64,000 nt of DNA from Tieghemiomyces parasiticus (taxonomy: Eukaryota; Kickxellomycota; Dimargaritomycetes; Dimargaritales; Dimargaritaceae), in the NCBI GenBank assembly GCA_027575765.1, contig JANBPT010000064.1, positions 1 to 64,000 on the forward strand, read 5' to 3'. The position numbers were made by a program, and so were the translations under genes. A model generated the notes under the pieces. That model did no database searches and had not been told where the DNA came from. It saw only the letters and a program-made list of their open reading frames with translations. The stretch's first letter is position 1. The number at the start of each line of letters is the position of its first letter. Shown in pieces: positions 63,829-64,000 of this stretch.

Positions 63829-63991
63829 AGCTGGGGCTTCTCTGCCCAGATAACTTGCTTTTAGAGTGCTGTCCCTCCATTTCATTGAATGGAGAGTGGC
63901 CTAAGTAGCTTGCTTTTGTTGCATCTTAGCCCTGAAATAACAGGGCTGGAAAGTTCTTTATGGACCCAGTGAGGAACAACCTTTGTGCTGG
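63829..63991 (+). other. Run of hairpins at the window edge, possible structured RNA
   Basis: Successive inverted repeats are seen: CTGGG/CCCAG (about 63831-63849), CTCCATT/AATGGAG (63875-63881 with 63888-63894, loop TCATTG), AGCCCTG/CAGGGCT (63928-63934 with 63941-63947, loop AAATAA), and CCCAG/CTGGG (63964-63968 with 63987-63991). A CTTGCTTTT string occurs twice, near 63854 and 63909. There are no snRNA, SRP or C/D signatures. The element may continue beyond the window. Confidence 0.3.
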
Positions 63992-64000
63992 GACTTTGCA

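Larger units (their letters stand above)
63137..64000. other. Right-edge region, pyrimidine-rich then hairpin-rich
   Basis: The first 400 bases are C/T-rich on plus, like a leader of a plus-strand gene, but no protein is recognised. The last 180 bases contain several short perfect hairpins, listed separately. Confidence 0.4.

Overview
The window is eukaryotic nuclear DNA, very probably from a fungus. It holds about 21 protein genes with short GT-AG introns (typical GTAAGT donors, CTAAC or TACTAAC branch points, and very short first exons). There is a fungal-type GT15 mannosyltransferase and a clear set of fungal housekeeping orthologues. CFAP20, a ciliary protein missing from most Dikarya, suggests an early-diverging lineage; this is inference. 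Gene models were built by hand from open frames, splice consensus and remembered family motifs, with no database search. No tRNA or 5S gene was recognised.

Layout. 1-5.4 kb: two unrecognised proteins, one possibly cut by the window edge and one with 11-residue amphipathic repeats and a membrane tail. 5.4-8.8 kb: importin-4/Kap123. 8.8-21.5 kb: a long gene-poor, accessory-looking stretch holding one secreted class 3 lipase, a decayed lipase relative about 1.6 kb upstream, and a strongly pyrimidine-rich leader before a secreted S28-family peptidase homologue that appears to lack its nucleophile serine. 24.4-31.4 kb: an EFM2/METTL21-type methyltransferase, a questin-oxidase-like protein and a GT15 mannosyltransferase, all on the minus strand.

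32.7-63.1 kb: a dense housekeeping block of RPL7 (with a box C/D snoRNA in intron 2 and a chain of hairpins in intron 1), BUD23, SKI8/WDR61, BET4, eIF3b/PRT1, RFA1, a HIG1/RCF1 protein, ATP20, CDC37, KAP120/importin-11, a monothiol glutaredoxin (GRX3/4), TOF1/TIMELESS and CFAP20. Several are divergent pairs sharing one intergenic region: eIF3b/RFA1, RCF1/ATP20 (both respiratory-chain proteins), KAP120/GRX4 and TOF1/CFAP20.

Themes: ribosome synthesis (RPL7, snoRNA, BUD23, PRT1, Kap123 import), replication and fork protection (RFA1, TOF1), mitochondrial energy (RCF1, ATP20), and secretion (GT15, BET4, lipase, S28 homologue). I see no obvious new multi-gene system. The best leads are the RPL7 intronic RNAs, the catalytically altered S28 protein, the lipase relic, CFAP20, and a start exon made only of the ATG in BET4.
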